This document shows, one piece after another, positions 10,840-18,820 of a stretch of 64,000 nucleotides of DNA. The DNA comes from Asanoa hainanensis. GTDB lineage: Bacteria > Actinomycetota > Actinomycetes > Mycobacteriales > Micromonosporaceae. Position 1 is the first letter of the stretch. Each line of letters begins with the position of its first letter. The position numbers and the translations under genes are program-made. The stretch is taken from assembly GCF_900188485.1 (NCBI RefSeq), contig NZ_FZPH01000016.1:1-64000 (forward strand), in the 5' to 3' direction. Under the pieces are notes generated by a model, which was not told the DNA's origin, did no database searches, and saw only the letters and a list, made by a program, of their open reading frames with translations.

Positions 10840-10872
10840 CGCTCCACTCCACACCCGTCCGCCGGCTCTGGG

Positions 10873-10887
10873 GTCTCAACATGAGAC
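10873..10887. promoter_or_regulatory. Candidate operator, copy 1 (GTCTCA-ACA-TGAGAC)
   Basis: A perfect 6+6 bp palindrome with a 3-bp centre lies in the 151-bp gap between the monooxygenase operon and the divergent activator gene. It is 34 bp upstream of the small leader gene. This is the expected place for an activator site. A one-mismatch copy lies at 10597-10611. Confidence 0.5.
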
Positions 10888-10990
10888 GGGCTCGATGGAC
10901 TCTGGGCGTACGGTGTAACGAGGACGTAACCAGAGCGTGCCCGGCCGTCCCCCCGCCGGTGTGCGTTTCGAGGCGAGCAGGGGGCCGTCA

Positions 10991-12787
10991 ATGGCGCCGG
11001 GTTCGACGTTTCCAGACAAGATCAGCGACACCCCACAGTTGGCCAAGACCCGAGAACAGTTCCTGACCGCCGAGGCCGTGGACCCCAACCAGGTACGCGA
11101 CGCGATCCTGGCCTCGTGGTGGCGGTCCAGGCGCTGGAACGTGGCCGCCGACCGCATCGACCTGCCCTACCAGCGGGACCCCGACCTGGACACGCCGCTG
11201 TCGCGCAGCGCGCTGCCGGTGTTGCGCCATCTGCGCGAGCACCTGGACGGGCAGCCGATCAGCATCATCCTCACGGACCCGACCGGCCTGGTGCTGACCA
11301 GGATGGACGCCGGGCGGGCGCTGGACTCGCACCTGGACCGGGTCAACCTGTCACCGGGCTTCTCCTATGCCGAGGAATATGTGGGCACCAACGGCATCGG
11401 CACGGCGCTGGAGGGCGGCCGGGCGATGCACGTGTTCGGCCACGAGCACTACGCGGAGAACCTTGAAGACCTGGCGTGCGCCGGGGTGCCGATCCACCAC
11501 CCGATCTCGGGCAAGACGGTCGGCGCTGTTGACCTGACGTGCTGGCGCAAGGACGCCGACCCGCTGCTGTTGATCCTGGCCAAGACCACGGCCGGCCAGA
11601 TCCAGCAGGCACTGTTGACCGACAGCGGCATCCGCGAGCTCGAGCTGCTGCAGGAGTATCTGCGCACCTGCCGGCGTACCGCCGGGATCGTGTTCGCCCT
11701 GAACAACGACGTCGTGATGATGAACGACAACGCACGCCAGGTGCTCGACCCGGCGGAGCAGTCTGTCTTGCTGGCGCAAGCGGCGGAAACGCTGGCCAGC
11801 CGGACACCGACAGCGTCCGTCGTCGTTGATCTACCAAGCGGCGTGAAGGCCAGGATCTACTGTCGACCGGTACGGGGCGAGGGCCGCCTGGCCGGCGGGG
11901 TCGTGCACGTCAAGCTGTCGTCCCCGGGGCTGCGCCCACGATCGGAACCGCCTCCGAGGATGTTCCTGCCGGGCCTGGTCGGGTCGGGTGCGCTGTGGCT
12001 GCGGGGCTGCCACCAGGTACAGGCCGGGTACGACGCGGGCGAGTGGTTGGCGGTCGAGGGTGAGCCGGGGGTCGGAAAGCTCGCGGTGGTCCGGGCGGTG
12101 CACCAACACCGGCGGCCGGGGGTGCACTTCGCGGTGCTCGACGGTTCTGGCGCCGGCCGCCGGGGTTGGCTGGCCGACGCCCGTCGTGAGCTCCTGGACG
12201 GGGCCGGCGCGGTCGTGATCAAGCACGTCGACCGGCTCAGCAGTGGACGGTTGCGGTCGTTGTCGCGGCTGCTGGAGGAGGCCCGCGCGGAGGCACCGCC
12301 GCCGTGGGTAGCGGTGACGCTGAGCCAACGCCACGACGGTGGGGAGATGGCGGGCCTGCTGCGGTTCTTCCCGAGCACGGTCGAGTTGCCACCGCTGCGC
12401 CATCACGTCGAGGACGTGCAGGCCCTGGTGCCGTTCTTCCTGTCGCGCCTGGTCACGGGCGGCAAACTGGTCTGCTCACCGGAAGCGATGCAGTTGCTGG
12501 TGCGCTCGTCGTGGCCGGGCAACACGGAGCAGCTGTTCCAGGTGCTACGCCGAATCGTGCAACACCGCCGCAGCGGCGCGATCCTGCCGGCGGACCTACC
12601 ACCGGAATGCCGCACGGTAAGCCGTCGCCTACTAAGCCCACTGGAAGCGATGGAACGCGACGCGATCGTCCGGAGCCTGATCGACTGGGACGGCAACAAA
12701 ATCAAAGCAGCGGGCTCACTAGGCATGTCGAGAGCAACGATCTACCGCAAAATCCACGAGTACGGCATCGTCACCCCGAGCAGCTGA
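10991..12787 (+). CDS. AcoR/MimR-like activator of the monooxygenase operon (NtrC-type fold without GAFTGA)
   Basis: A 598-residue regulator. An N-terminal GAF-like sensor region (about 60-200, with the E-E-Y-V-G-T-N-G-I-G-T-A motif of AcoR proteins) comes first. A degenerate AAA+ domain follows, with Walker A G-E-P-G-V-G-K near residues 357-363 and a weak Walker B (V-V-I-K-H-V-D). A Fis-type helix-turn-helix lies at the end (A-A-G-S-L-G-M-S-R-A-T-I-Y-R-K-I). The GAFTGA loop needed to contact sigma-54 is absent, which fits actinomycetes, as they lack RpoN. MimR of mycobacteria is the functional precedent and responds to acetone. ATG 10991 is chosen because GGGGG lies 8 bp upstream. A longer frame starts at 10937. 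Confidence 0.88.
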   Translation: MAPGSTFPDKISDTPQLAKTREQFLTAEAVDPNQVRDAILASWWRSRRWNVAADRIDLPYQRDPDLDTPLSRSALPVLRHLREHLDGQPISIILTDPTGLVLTRMDAGRALDSHLDRVNLSPGFSYAEEYVGTNGIGTALEGGRAMHVFGHEHYAENLEDLACAGVPIHHPISGKTVGAVDLTCWRKDADPLLLILAKTTAGQIQQALLTDSGIRELELLQEYLRTCRRTAGIVFALNNDVVMMNDNARQVLDPAEQSVLLAQAAETLASRTPTASVVVDLPSGVKARIYCRPVRGEGRLAGGVVHVKLSSPGLRPRSEPPPRMFLPGLVGSGALWLRGCHQVQAGYDAGEWLAVEGEPGVGKLAVVRAVHQHRRPGVHFAVLDGSGAGRRGWLADARRELLDGAGAVVIKHVDRLSSGRLRSLSRLLEEARAEAPPPWVAVTLSQRHDGGEMAGLLRFFPSTVELPPLRHHVEDVQALVPFFLSRLVTGGKLVCSPEAMQLLVRSSWPGNTEQLFQVLRRIVQHRRSGAILPADLPPECRTVSRRLLSPLEAMERDAIVRSLIDWDGNKIKAAGSLGMSRATIYRKIHEYGIVTPSS

Positions 12788-13032
12788 CGGCCCGTTCCCA
12801 ATGCGACTACTGCCGCTTTCGAACCCGGACAGTGGGTCCGTCGCCAGTCCCGCGTGATCAGAGAGAGTTTCGCGGCGCCGCGATTACGGGCCGCGCTTGA
12901 CGCACTGGCAGTGATCTTTCAACGATCCGGCGGGATCGATGGCTTTGTCCATATTCAGACCTGACTCTCCGAAGCTGCGGGAGGACCGTCAGTCGCGGAA
13001 GGGACTGCGCATCCGAGGCGGAGGGTTTACAG

Positions 13033-13560
13033 TTGACTAAAGTGACGCGCCGCACGAACCGCACGATCTATGAGGGGGCCTGTTACGTGATCGAATGCGC
13101 AGTTCGTTCCGATGGCCTCACGTCGCCCGCCGCGGACTTCTTAGATCAACTGAGTCGAGGAATGTGGATAGAGGATCCCGACTTCGGTGAGCACTTCCCA
13201 GACGATGCTCAGATCAGCGATTACGACAAGCTCCTGACGTTTTTCCAGACGCTGGCCGACCGCGGTGAGCCTTGCTACGGGCGCGCCGTCAATGATCTCG
13301 ACGACGGCATATGGGAGTTCAAGCTAGGCGCGAAGCGGTTGTCCTTCTTCGACACCCCCGGCGACGGGACCTACTACCCGAAGCTCCGCCCGCGAACTGC
13401 CGACGAAGCGAGCGGCGGAGACTACTACTGGTTCCCGAACTTCGACGAATACGTCCGGCTTGGGCACGCGTTCCCGAAGACCGGCCGACAAACCACCGAC
13501 CGGGACTTGGAACTAACTCTTGTCGTTCGAGAGGAGGACCTCGAGCATGACAAGCGATGA
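13033..13560 (+). CDS. TAC-module toxin, HigB/Gp49-like (predicted mRNA interferase)
   Basis: A 175-residue basic protein. Its second half contains G-I-W-E-F-K-L-G-A-K-R-L-S-F-F and later L-G-H-A-F-P-K-T. This is the order of elements in HigB/RelE-type phage Gp49-like toxins, with an extra acidic and aromatic insert between them. The start is TTG at 13033, with GGAGGG 7 bp upstream. An in-frame GTG at 13042 is the alternative. It overlaps the antitoxin gene by 14 bp. The toxin-first order is the HigBA arrangement. Base composition is clearly lower in GC than the neighbours. The family call is moderate and the operon context is what carries it. Confidence 0.65.
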   Translation: MTKVTRRTNRTIYEGACYVIECAVRSDGLTSPAADFLDQLSRGMWIEDPDFGEHFPDDAQISDYDKLLTFFQTLADRGEPCYGRAVNDLDDGIWEFKLGAKRLSFFDTPGDGTYYPKLRPRTADEASGGDYYWFPNFDEYVRLGHAFPKTGRQTTDRDLELTLVVREEDLEHDKR

Positions 13561-14158
13561 CCGATCACCGTCGTTCTACGAAGAACGCGCCGCCACCGCG
13601 CAAGGGCGCCTCGGACTGGCCGCCGCAGCGGCAGCCGCGAGCGTTTCGCGACTTCTGCACGCAGCGAAGGTCTCATCGGGGTTGACCTCGAAGGACATTG
13701 CTGGGGAGCTGGCGGTTACCGAAGGTCGGGTGTCGCAGGTCCTTTCCGGAGACGGCAACCTGCACATCGCTACCGTCGCTCGATTCGTCCGCGCGATGGG
13801 CTATGAGCTCAGAATCGGCGCGGTTCCGGTGGAAGGTGACCGACCACCGCTGGACGTCATCGGCCGGCGGCCCAGAAGAAAAACCACGGAGCAGGCGGAA
13901 AAGACCTTCGAGGTGTTCCTTCAGACGTTTCTGACCCACGAGGGTCCGGTGAAGGTCCCCATGGTCGTCGCCGCGGATGACGTGCTCAGGGCGACTCCAC
14001 ACGGCACTCCGACGCAGGTGGCCCGGGTGACGGTCTCGCCAAGGGGCCACGTTCGGCGCGTTCCCACGCCGCCGCGCGCCGACGGGTGGACGACCGGTGC
14101 GGTCGAACTCACCGGTGGAGTCGAGATGAGATCGCCCGGTCTGGCGAAGACAGAATGA
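13547..14158 (+). CDS. TAC-module antitoxin, HigA-like XRE protein with C-terminal extension
   Basis: A 203-residue protein. A helix-turn-helix of the XRE/HigA type lies at about residues 40-90 (S-K-D-I-A-G-E-L-A-V-T-E-G-R-V-S-Q-V-L). A basic linker follows, then about 90 residues with no DNA-binding features. In chaperone-controlled antitoxins such an extension is the chaperone-addiction segment, which keeps the antitoxin unstable unless SecB-like protein binds. I chose the ATG at 13547, with GAGGAGG about 9 bp upstream, inside the toxin's end. The stop overlaps the next ATG as ATGA. It probably represses the operon. Confidence 0.72.
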   Translation: MTSDDRSPSFYEERAATAQGRLGLAAAAAAASVSRLLHAAKVSSGLTSKDIAGELAVTEGRVSQVLSGDGNLHIATVARFVRAMGYELRIGAVPVEGDRPPLDVIGRRPRRKTTEQAEKTFEVFLQTFLTHEGPVKVPMVVAADDVLRATPHGTPTQVARVTVSPRGHVRRVPTPPRADGWTTGAVELTGGVEMRSPGLAKTE

Positions 14159-14592
14159 CGGACACGGCAAGCGACCTGATCGACCAGCTCACGCTGGAGA
14201 CGCTCTTCCTGGACGAGTGTCGAGTCACGCGAGGAGAAGCGGAGGACGCGACGCCGGGCAAGGTCGAGCAGGAAATCGAAGTCGAGTTCTCCCACCAGGA
14301 CGACTTCGTCTTCACGGTCCTGACGACTTTTCGCTTCCTGAACGCGACCGAGGTGTTGGTCGCGCAGATCGATGCGAGCTTCGTTGCGTCCTACTCACAC
14401 AGCGGCGACGGCGATCCCGAACATCAGGAGATCGAAAAGTACGCGCAGGGTCCCCTGTTGCTCACAGCGGTCCCGTTCATCCGCGAGTTCCTCGCCTCGA
14501 TGACCAATCGACTCGCCCTGCCGCCGTTCTATCTTCCGTTGTTCGCTCATCGCGGTGCGGTTCTGCGCGCACGGGCGAGAAGCGCGTCCTGA
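14155..14592 (+). CDS. SecB-like chaperone of the TAC module
   Basis: A 145-residue acidic protein. The central beta-rich part contains Q-E-I-E-V-E-F-S and L-T-T-F-R-F-L. The C-terminal P-F-I-R-E-F-L-A-S-M-T-N-R, then L-P-P-F-Y-L-P-L-F, aligns by eye with the end of SecB (the P-Y-A-R-E...S-R-G...P-Q-L-N-L-A-P region). In Mycobacterium tuberculosis a SecB-like protein (Rv1957) controls HigBA (Rv1955-Rv1956) in this same gene order. The start ATG overlaps the antitoxin stop by 4 bp. A longer frame from 14086 is rejected because it lies inside the antitoxin gene. Confidence 0.7.
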   Translation: MTDTASDLIDQLTLETLFLDECRVTRGEAEDATPGKVEQEIEVEFSHQDDFVFTVLTTFRFLNATEVLVAQIDASFVASYSHSGDGDPEHQEIEKYAQGPLLLTAVPFIREFLASMTNRLALPPFYLPLFAHRGAVLRARARSAS

Positions 14593-14605
14593 CGACCAGC
14601 GCGCT

Positions 14606-14962
14606 TCAGCCGCGGGCCAGGCGGCGTTCGCCGGTGGCTCCGGGCTGGTACTCCAGGTCGTAGTGGCGGAAGATGTCCGGCTCGTCGTCGGCGGCGAGCT
14701 CCGCGCCGTCGGCGAGCGCCGGCGCGTTCTTGACCTGGTCGCGGAAGTGCTTGACCCGGACGTAGCCCGGCCCGACCACGGCACCGGCCAGCGGGACGAG
14801 GACGGACCGGTGGCGAGTGGGCATGCCGACGGTGACGGTGGCGAAGGTCGGATCGTCGGAGGCGGTGTCGACGTAGACCGCGTCGAAGGTCCCGATCTTG
14901 TTGCTCTCGGGGTCGAGCACCGCACTGCCCCGCCACTCGCGGATATCCGCCGCTTCGAACAT
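14606..14962 (-). CDS. PRC-barrel domain protein
   Basis: A 118-residue protein dominated by one PRC-barrel. It starts M-F-E-A-A-D-I-R-E-W-R-G-S-A-V-L and continues with D-P-E-S-N-K-I-G-T-F-D-A-V-Y-V-D. These small beta-barrels are common in actinomycetes and often have stress or surface roles that are not defined. It is convergent with the TAC module with 13 bp between stops, and the LysR gene lies upstream in the same direction. It marks the right border of the low-GC TAC insert. Confidence 0.85.
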   Translation of the reverse strand: MFEAADIREWRGSAVLDPESNKIGTFDAVYVDTASDDPTFATVTVGMPTRHRSVLVPLAGAVVGPGYVRVKHFRDQVKNAPALADGAELAADDEPDIFRHYDLEYQPGATGERRLARG

Positions 14963-14972
14963 GCCGTCAACC

Positions 14973-15806
14973 CTATGACTCAGAGACCGACATGACGCCC
15001 AAATCGGCGTGAATGACCGCAGGTCCCGACCTCGCCGCCCTGAGCAGTGCCGAGGCCTGTGGGCTCGGTGGGCCTGATGGCCAAGCGAGCAGCAGCACAG
15101 TGTCGGGCAGGTCGGCGACCGGCACCGCGATCACGCCGTCTCCGGCGCGGCGGGCCGCGCTCTCGCCGACGACGACCACCAACTGGTCGAGGGAGACCAG
15201 GTCCACCAGCTCGTCCAGGGCGGTCACCGGCGCCTCTGCCTGGTAGTTCGGCTCTTTGTCGAGCTCGGACAGCTCCACGGCCGGCCGGTCGGCCAACCGG
15301 TGGCCGCTGGGCAGCAGCGCGAACGGCCGCTCCACGCCGACCTCCACACTGTCCAGGCCGTGTAGGTCGGTGGTGGCACACAGCAGCCCGATGTCGGCGT
15401 CGCGGGCGCGCAGCACCGCCGCCTGGTCGCGGGTGAAGACCAGGTCGACCGGGTGGTCCGGGGTCGTCCGGGTGATTAGCTCGCGGAGCAGGCCCGAGCC
15501 CGTGCCGGGGTGCGTGGCGATCCGCAGCCGGCCGGACCGGTGCGCGCGCCGGGCCTGCACGACCGCGTTGTCGACGGCGTCTAGGGCCTTGAGGGACTCG
15601 GCCAGGAACGCCTCGCCGGCGGCGGTCAGGGCGACGCTCCGGCTCGTCCGGTCGAACAGTGGCGCGCCGACGCGCCGTTCCAGGCGGGTGATCGCGCGCG
15701 AGAGCGGCGGCGGTGAGATTCCCAGCCGTTCGGCGGCGTGGCCGAAATGCAGTTCCTGCGCCACCGCGACGAAATAGCCGAGCTCCCGCGTCTCCAATCG
15801 ATCCAT
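14973..15806 (-). CDS. LysR-family transcriptional regulator
   Basis: A protein of about 277 residues. The N-terminal winged helix-turn-helix of LysR type is clear (L-G-Y-F-V-A-V-A-Q-E-L-H-F-G-H-A-A-E-R-L). A periplasmic-binding-like effector domain follows from residue 90. I chose the ATG at 15806 because the family N-terminus starts there. An in-frame ATG at 15842 would add 12 residues. It is divergent from the SnoaL/oxidoreductase pair across about 100 bp, the usual arrangement for a LysR regulator and its target, so control of those two genes is likely. The effector is unknown. Confidence 0.9.
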   Translation of the reverse strand: MDRLETRELGYFVAVAQELHFGHAAERLGISPPPLSRAITRLERRVGAPLFDRTSRSVALTAAGEAFLAESLKALDAVDNAVVQARRAHRSGRLRIATHPGTGSGLLRELITRTTPDHPVDLVFTRDQAAVLRARDADIGLLCATTDLHGLDSVEVGVERPFALLPSGHRLADRPAVELSELDKEPNYQAEAPVTALDELVDLVSLDQLVVVVGESAARRAGDGVIAVPVADLPDTVLLLAWPSGPPSPQASALLRAARSGPAVIHADLGVMSVSES

Positions 15807-15910
15807 GCTCTCCACGGTAATGATGCTTTCTGACCTGGTCATCGCCGATCTCGCGGCGCCGTGGTGAAGTCGATAACAGCTTCCTAGGCGAGAGATCGAG
15901 GAAAGAAATC

Positions 15911-16396
15911 ATGAGCGAGGAACGTCAGGTTCAGCAGGTGCTCGCGCGCTATGTGCGGGCGGTCGACTGGCGCGACGGGGCCGCGATGTCGGCCCTGTTC
16001 GTCACCGATGCGAAGGCCGAGATCTTCTACAACCGGGCCGGCGAGCCGGAGAAGGTCGGCGAGCTGGTCGGTGCGGAGGCGATCGGCGCGGCGATCGCCG
16101 GGCTGATGAAACCCCACCCGCCGCGCGGGTGGAGTCACCACACCACCCACGACCACCTCATCGAGGTCGAAGGGGACGACGCGACGATCGACGCCCAGTT
16201 CGTCGTGTTCAACACCGTCGGGGACGTGCGGCCGGCGGACGGGTGGCCAGAGGGCGTCCGGGGTCCGCAGGGAACCGTCACGCCGATCGAGAGCGGCTAC
16301 TACCGCCCGACGATGCGCCGGGTCGACGGGCGATGGATGATCACCCACCACCGGATCGTCCTCGACCAGCCGATGGCCTTCCCCAACACGCCATGA
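15911..16396 (+). CDS. SnoaL-like (NTF2-fold) protein
   Basis: A 161-residue protein of the SnoaL_4/NTF2-like superfamily, a cone-shaped alpha+beta fold used by small hydrolases, isomerases and dehydratases. Visible features are the V-Q-Q-V-L-A-R-Y start, the charged R-A-V-D-W-R-D-G-A helix, and the C-terminal G-R-W-M-I-T-H-H-R-I-V strand. The stop overlaps the ATG of the next gene (ATGA), so both form an operon facing the LysR gene. No specific substrate can be read from the sequence. Confidence 0.85.
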   Translation: MSEERQVQQVLARYVRAVDWRDGAAMSALFVTDAKAEIFYNRAGEPEKVGELVGAEAIGAAIAGLMKPHPPRGWSHHTTHDHLIEVEGDDATIDAQFVVFNTVGDVRPADGWPEGVRGPQGTVTPIESGYYRPTMRRVDGRWMITHHRIVLDQPMAFPNTP

Positions 16397-17394
16397 GAGC
16401 GGCCATCTACCGCGAGTACGGCGGCCCCGACGTCCTCGAGCTGGCCGAGCTGCCGGACCCGAAGGTGCACGTGGACTCGGTGCTGGTCCGGGTGGTCGCC
16501 GCGGCGGTGAACCCCGCGGACCTCGGCAACCAGGCCGGATCCACGGCCGGGACGGTGGAGACGTACTTCCCGGTGATCCCGGGTTGGGACATCGCCGGCG
16601 TGGTGGAACGCGTCGGGCTCGGGGCGGGCGATCTCGCGCCGGGTGACGAGGTCGTCGGCTACCTGCGCGGCGAGGTCCAACGGCAACACGGTGGGTACGC
16701 CGAGCTGGTCTCCGCCGACGTACGCACCCTGGCCCCGAAGCCGCGAAGCCTGAGCTGGGAACAGGCCGCGGCGCTGCCACTGGCCGGGTTGACCGCCTAC
16801 CGGGCGGTGGCGCACGTCCTGGACGTCCGACGCGGCGAGACGCTGCTGGTCCACGGTGCCTCAGGTGCCGTGGGCCAGCTGGCGGCCCAGCTCGCGGTGG
16901 TGCGCGGCGCCACGGTGATCGGCACGGCATCGGTGCGCAACCACGACTACCTGCGATCGATCCAGGTGATCCCCGTCGAGTACGGCGACGGGCTGGTCGA
17001 ACACGTCCGAGCGGTGGCACCCGGCGGAGTGGACGCGGTCTTCGACGCGGCCGGGCATGGCGCGCTGTCCAGCACGTCCGCGGTCGGCCGCCCAAGCGCC
17101 CGGGTGGCCTCGACCACCGACTTCAGTGACCCCGGAGTCCGGCCGGTCTTCGCCCGCTACGACCAGAGCGAGTTCCGGACCCTCGCACGGCTGGCCGACG
17201 AGGGGTCCGTCGTCCCGCGGGTCGGCGCCGTCTACCCGCTGGATCGGGCGGCCGACGCACAGCGCGCGGTGGCCGGCGGCGCGGTCAGCGGCAAGGTGGT
17301 GCTGCGGATAGCCGCCGGGACACGGTCATCCGAGAACGCCGGCTTGCGTGGCCGCCCAGGTGGCGAGCAGGCGCAGGGCGTCCTCGGTCGGTGA
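16393..17394 (+). CDS. Quinone oxidoreductase-like medium-chain dehydrogenase
   Basis: A 333-residue zinc-free MDR protein of the NADPH:quinone reductase group. It has an N-terminal GroES-like domain (M-R-A-A-I-Y-R-E-Y-G-G-P-D-V-L), the A-A-L-P-L-A-G-L-T-A-Y hallmark, and the cofactor motif H-G-A-S-G-A-V-G-Q-L-A. It would reduce quinones, enones or similar compounds with NADPH. The normal family end (G-K-V-V-L-R-I) is followed by about 22 extra residues. These run 69 bp into the 3' end of the opposing regulator gene, which suggests that an earlier stop was lost. Confidence 0.9.
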   Translation: MRAAIYREYGGPDVLELAELPDPKVHVDSVLVRVVAAAVNPADLGNQAGSTAGTVETYFPVIPGWDIAGVVERVGLGAGDLAPGDEVVGYLRGEVQRQHGGYAELVSADVRTLAPKPRSLSWEQAAALPLAGLTAYRAVAHVLDVRRGETLLVHGASGAVGQLAAQLAVVRGATVIGTASVRNHDYLRSIQVIPVEYGDGLVEHVRAVAPGGVDAVFDAAGHGALSSTSAVGRPSARVASTTDFSDPGVRPVFARYDQSEFRTLARLADEGSVVPRVGAVYPLDRAADAQRAVAGGAVSGKVVLRIAAGTRSSENAGLRGRPGGEQAQGVLGR

Positions 17395-18183
17395 GCCGGG
17401 CGACGCCGTGTAGATGGTCAGGGCCAGATCCGGCTCCGCGCGCAGGTCCATGCTGTCGTAGGACAGGTCGAGATCCCCGACCGCGTGGTGGTGGAAGCGC
17501 TTGACCCCGGCGCCGTGGGTACGCACGTTGTGCGCGGCCCACCGGCGCCGGAACTCGTCACTGCGGGTGGACAGCTCGCCGACGAGGTCGTGGATGCCCT
17601 TGTCGTGCGGGTCCTTTCCGGCCGACGTGCGCAGGTTGGCCACGCAGATGTCCGCGGCCATGCCCCAGTCGGGATAGAACCGGTGGGCCCGGCCGTCGAA
17701 GAAGATGAACCGGGCGAAGTTCGGCGGGCCGCCCGCGTCGGTGAAGTGGTCGCTGTACATCGCCCGGCCCAGCGGGTTGGCCGCGACCAGGTCCATCCGG
17801 TTGTTGCCCACAATCGCCGGCGTCGCGGTGATCGCGTCCAACGCCCATCGCAGGCTGGGCCGCACCGTCGACGGCGGGGGACGGCGCCGCCCGGCATCCC
17901 TGCCGTCGGCCGAGTGGGCCAGCCGCAGCAGGTGTTCGCGTTCGGCTTCGTCGAGGTGCAGGGCGCGGGCGAGCGCGTCGAGGACACCGGGCGAGGCGCC
18001 GGCGAGCGAGCCGCGTTCGAGCTTGGCGTAGTACTCCACGCTCATGCCGGCCAGCGCGGCGACCTCGCTGCGCCGCAGGCCCGGCACCCGGCGCTGGCCC
18101 GCGGTCGGCAGGCCGGCCCGCTCAGGGCTGACCTTGGCCCGGCGCGAGGTGAGGAACGCGCGCACCTCGGCTCGGTTGTCCAT
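17326..18183 (-). CDS. MmyB-like helix-turn-helix regulator
   Basis: A 285-residue regulator. The N-terminal XRE helix-turn-helix (L-R-R-S-E-V-A-A-L-A-G-M-S-V-E-Y-Y-A-K-L-E-R-G) is followed by the MmyB ligand-binding domain from about residue 105 to the end. That pattern is widespread in Streptomyces and relatives, where it binds fatty-acid-like ligands. The ATG at 18183 starts the domain. The longer upstream open frame covers the lipoprotein gene in antisense and is rejected. It is convergent with the quinone oxidoreductase gene, and their ends overlap. Confidence 0.9.
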   Translation of the reverse strand: MDNRAEVRAFLTSRRAKVSPERAGLPTAGQRRVPGLRRSEVAALAGMSVEYYAKLERGSLAGASPGVLDALARALHLDEAEREHLLRLAHSADGRDAGRRRPPPSTVRPSLRWALDAITATPAIVGNNRMDLVAANPLGRAMYSDHFTDAGGPPNFARFIFFDGRAHRFYPDWGMAADICVANLRTSAGKDPHDKGIHDLVGELSTRSDEFRRRWAAHNVRTHGAGVKRFHHHAVGDLDLSYDSMDLRAEPDLALTIYTASPGSPTEDALRLLATWAATQAGVLG

Positions 18184-18285
18184 GACGACGACGGTACGAC
18201 GGACCGCCCGCACCTGGGATACACCAGCGGTGCACCCATCGCCGGTGACTTCCTCGGCATGGCCGCGCCCGGTGTGCTCGGGGGC

Positions 18286-18756
18286 ATGCACACCGCCGCC
18301 CTTCGCACCGCCGTCATCGCCCTCACCCTCGTCCTGGCCGGCTGTACGACCGACGGCGCGCCGGCAGACGTCACCCCGCGGGCGGCCGGGGCGGCGCGGG
18401 TCGCGCTGGAGTTCGGCGACGCGATCGCCATCGCCACGTTGACCGACACGCCCGAAGCACGGCAGTTCGCGGCGATGCTGCCCACGACCGTGGACCTGCG
18501 GGACGTGTGGGGGCAGGCGAAGTCCGGGCGACTGCCGCGAACGATCACCGTCGAGGATGGCCGCCCGATCCACGATCCCGTACCCGGGGAGATCTATTTC
18601 TGGCCGTCGACCGAGGTCATCGCCATCTACTACGACGACCTGGGCCAGCGGGTTCCCGACCCGGGCCTGGTCCACCTCGGCACGGTGAACACCGGTCTGG
18701 CCGACCTCGCCGAGGCCGGCAGCACGGTCACGGTCCGCATCGAGATTGGTGCTTGA
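18286..18756 (+). CDS. Lipoprotein with cyclophilin-like fold
   Basis: A 156-residue exported protein. The signal peptide ends in the lipobox L-A-G-C-T (Cys at about residue 20). It is followed by a cyclophilin-like domain: L-P-T-T-V-D-L, P-G-E-I-Y-F-W-P, the Y-Y-D-D-L-G segment and a final T-V-R-I-E-I strand. Small secreted proteins of this fold occur widely and their function is not defined. ATG 18286 is chosen as the start of the signal peptide; 18259 is an alternative. It is divergent from the MmyB-type regulator, which might control it. Confidence 0.75.
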   Translation: MHTAALRTAVIALTLVLAGCTTDGAPADVTPRAAGAARVALEFGDAIAIATLTDTPEARQFAAMLPTTVDLRDVWGQAKSGRLPRTITVEDGRPIHDPVPGEIYFWPSTEVIAIYYDDLGQRVPDPGLVHLGTVNTGLADLAEAGSTVTVRIEIGA

Positions 18757-18764
18757 GCGCTCAA
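18753..18764. promoter_or_regulatory. 12-bp perfect palindrome TTGAGCGCTCAA
   Basis: The palindrome overlaps the stop codon of the lipoprotein gene and lies 57 bp upstream of the DoxX start. The GAGCGCTC core is the same as in the sugar-regulon operators at 58251 and 62936, but the outer bases differ. It is a possible LacI-type operator for the DoxX gene. Confidence 0.4.
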
Positions 18765-18820
18765 CCGCAAAAGGCGTACGTTCACGGTGATCGATCCCTT
18801 CGCGCAGGAATGGACGCGCC

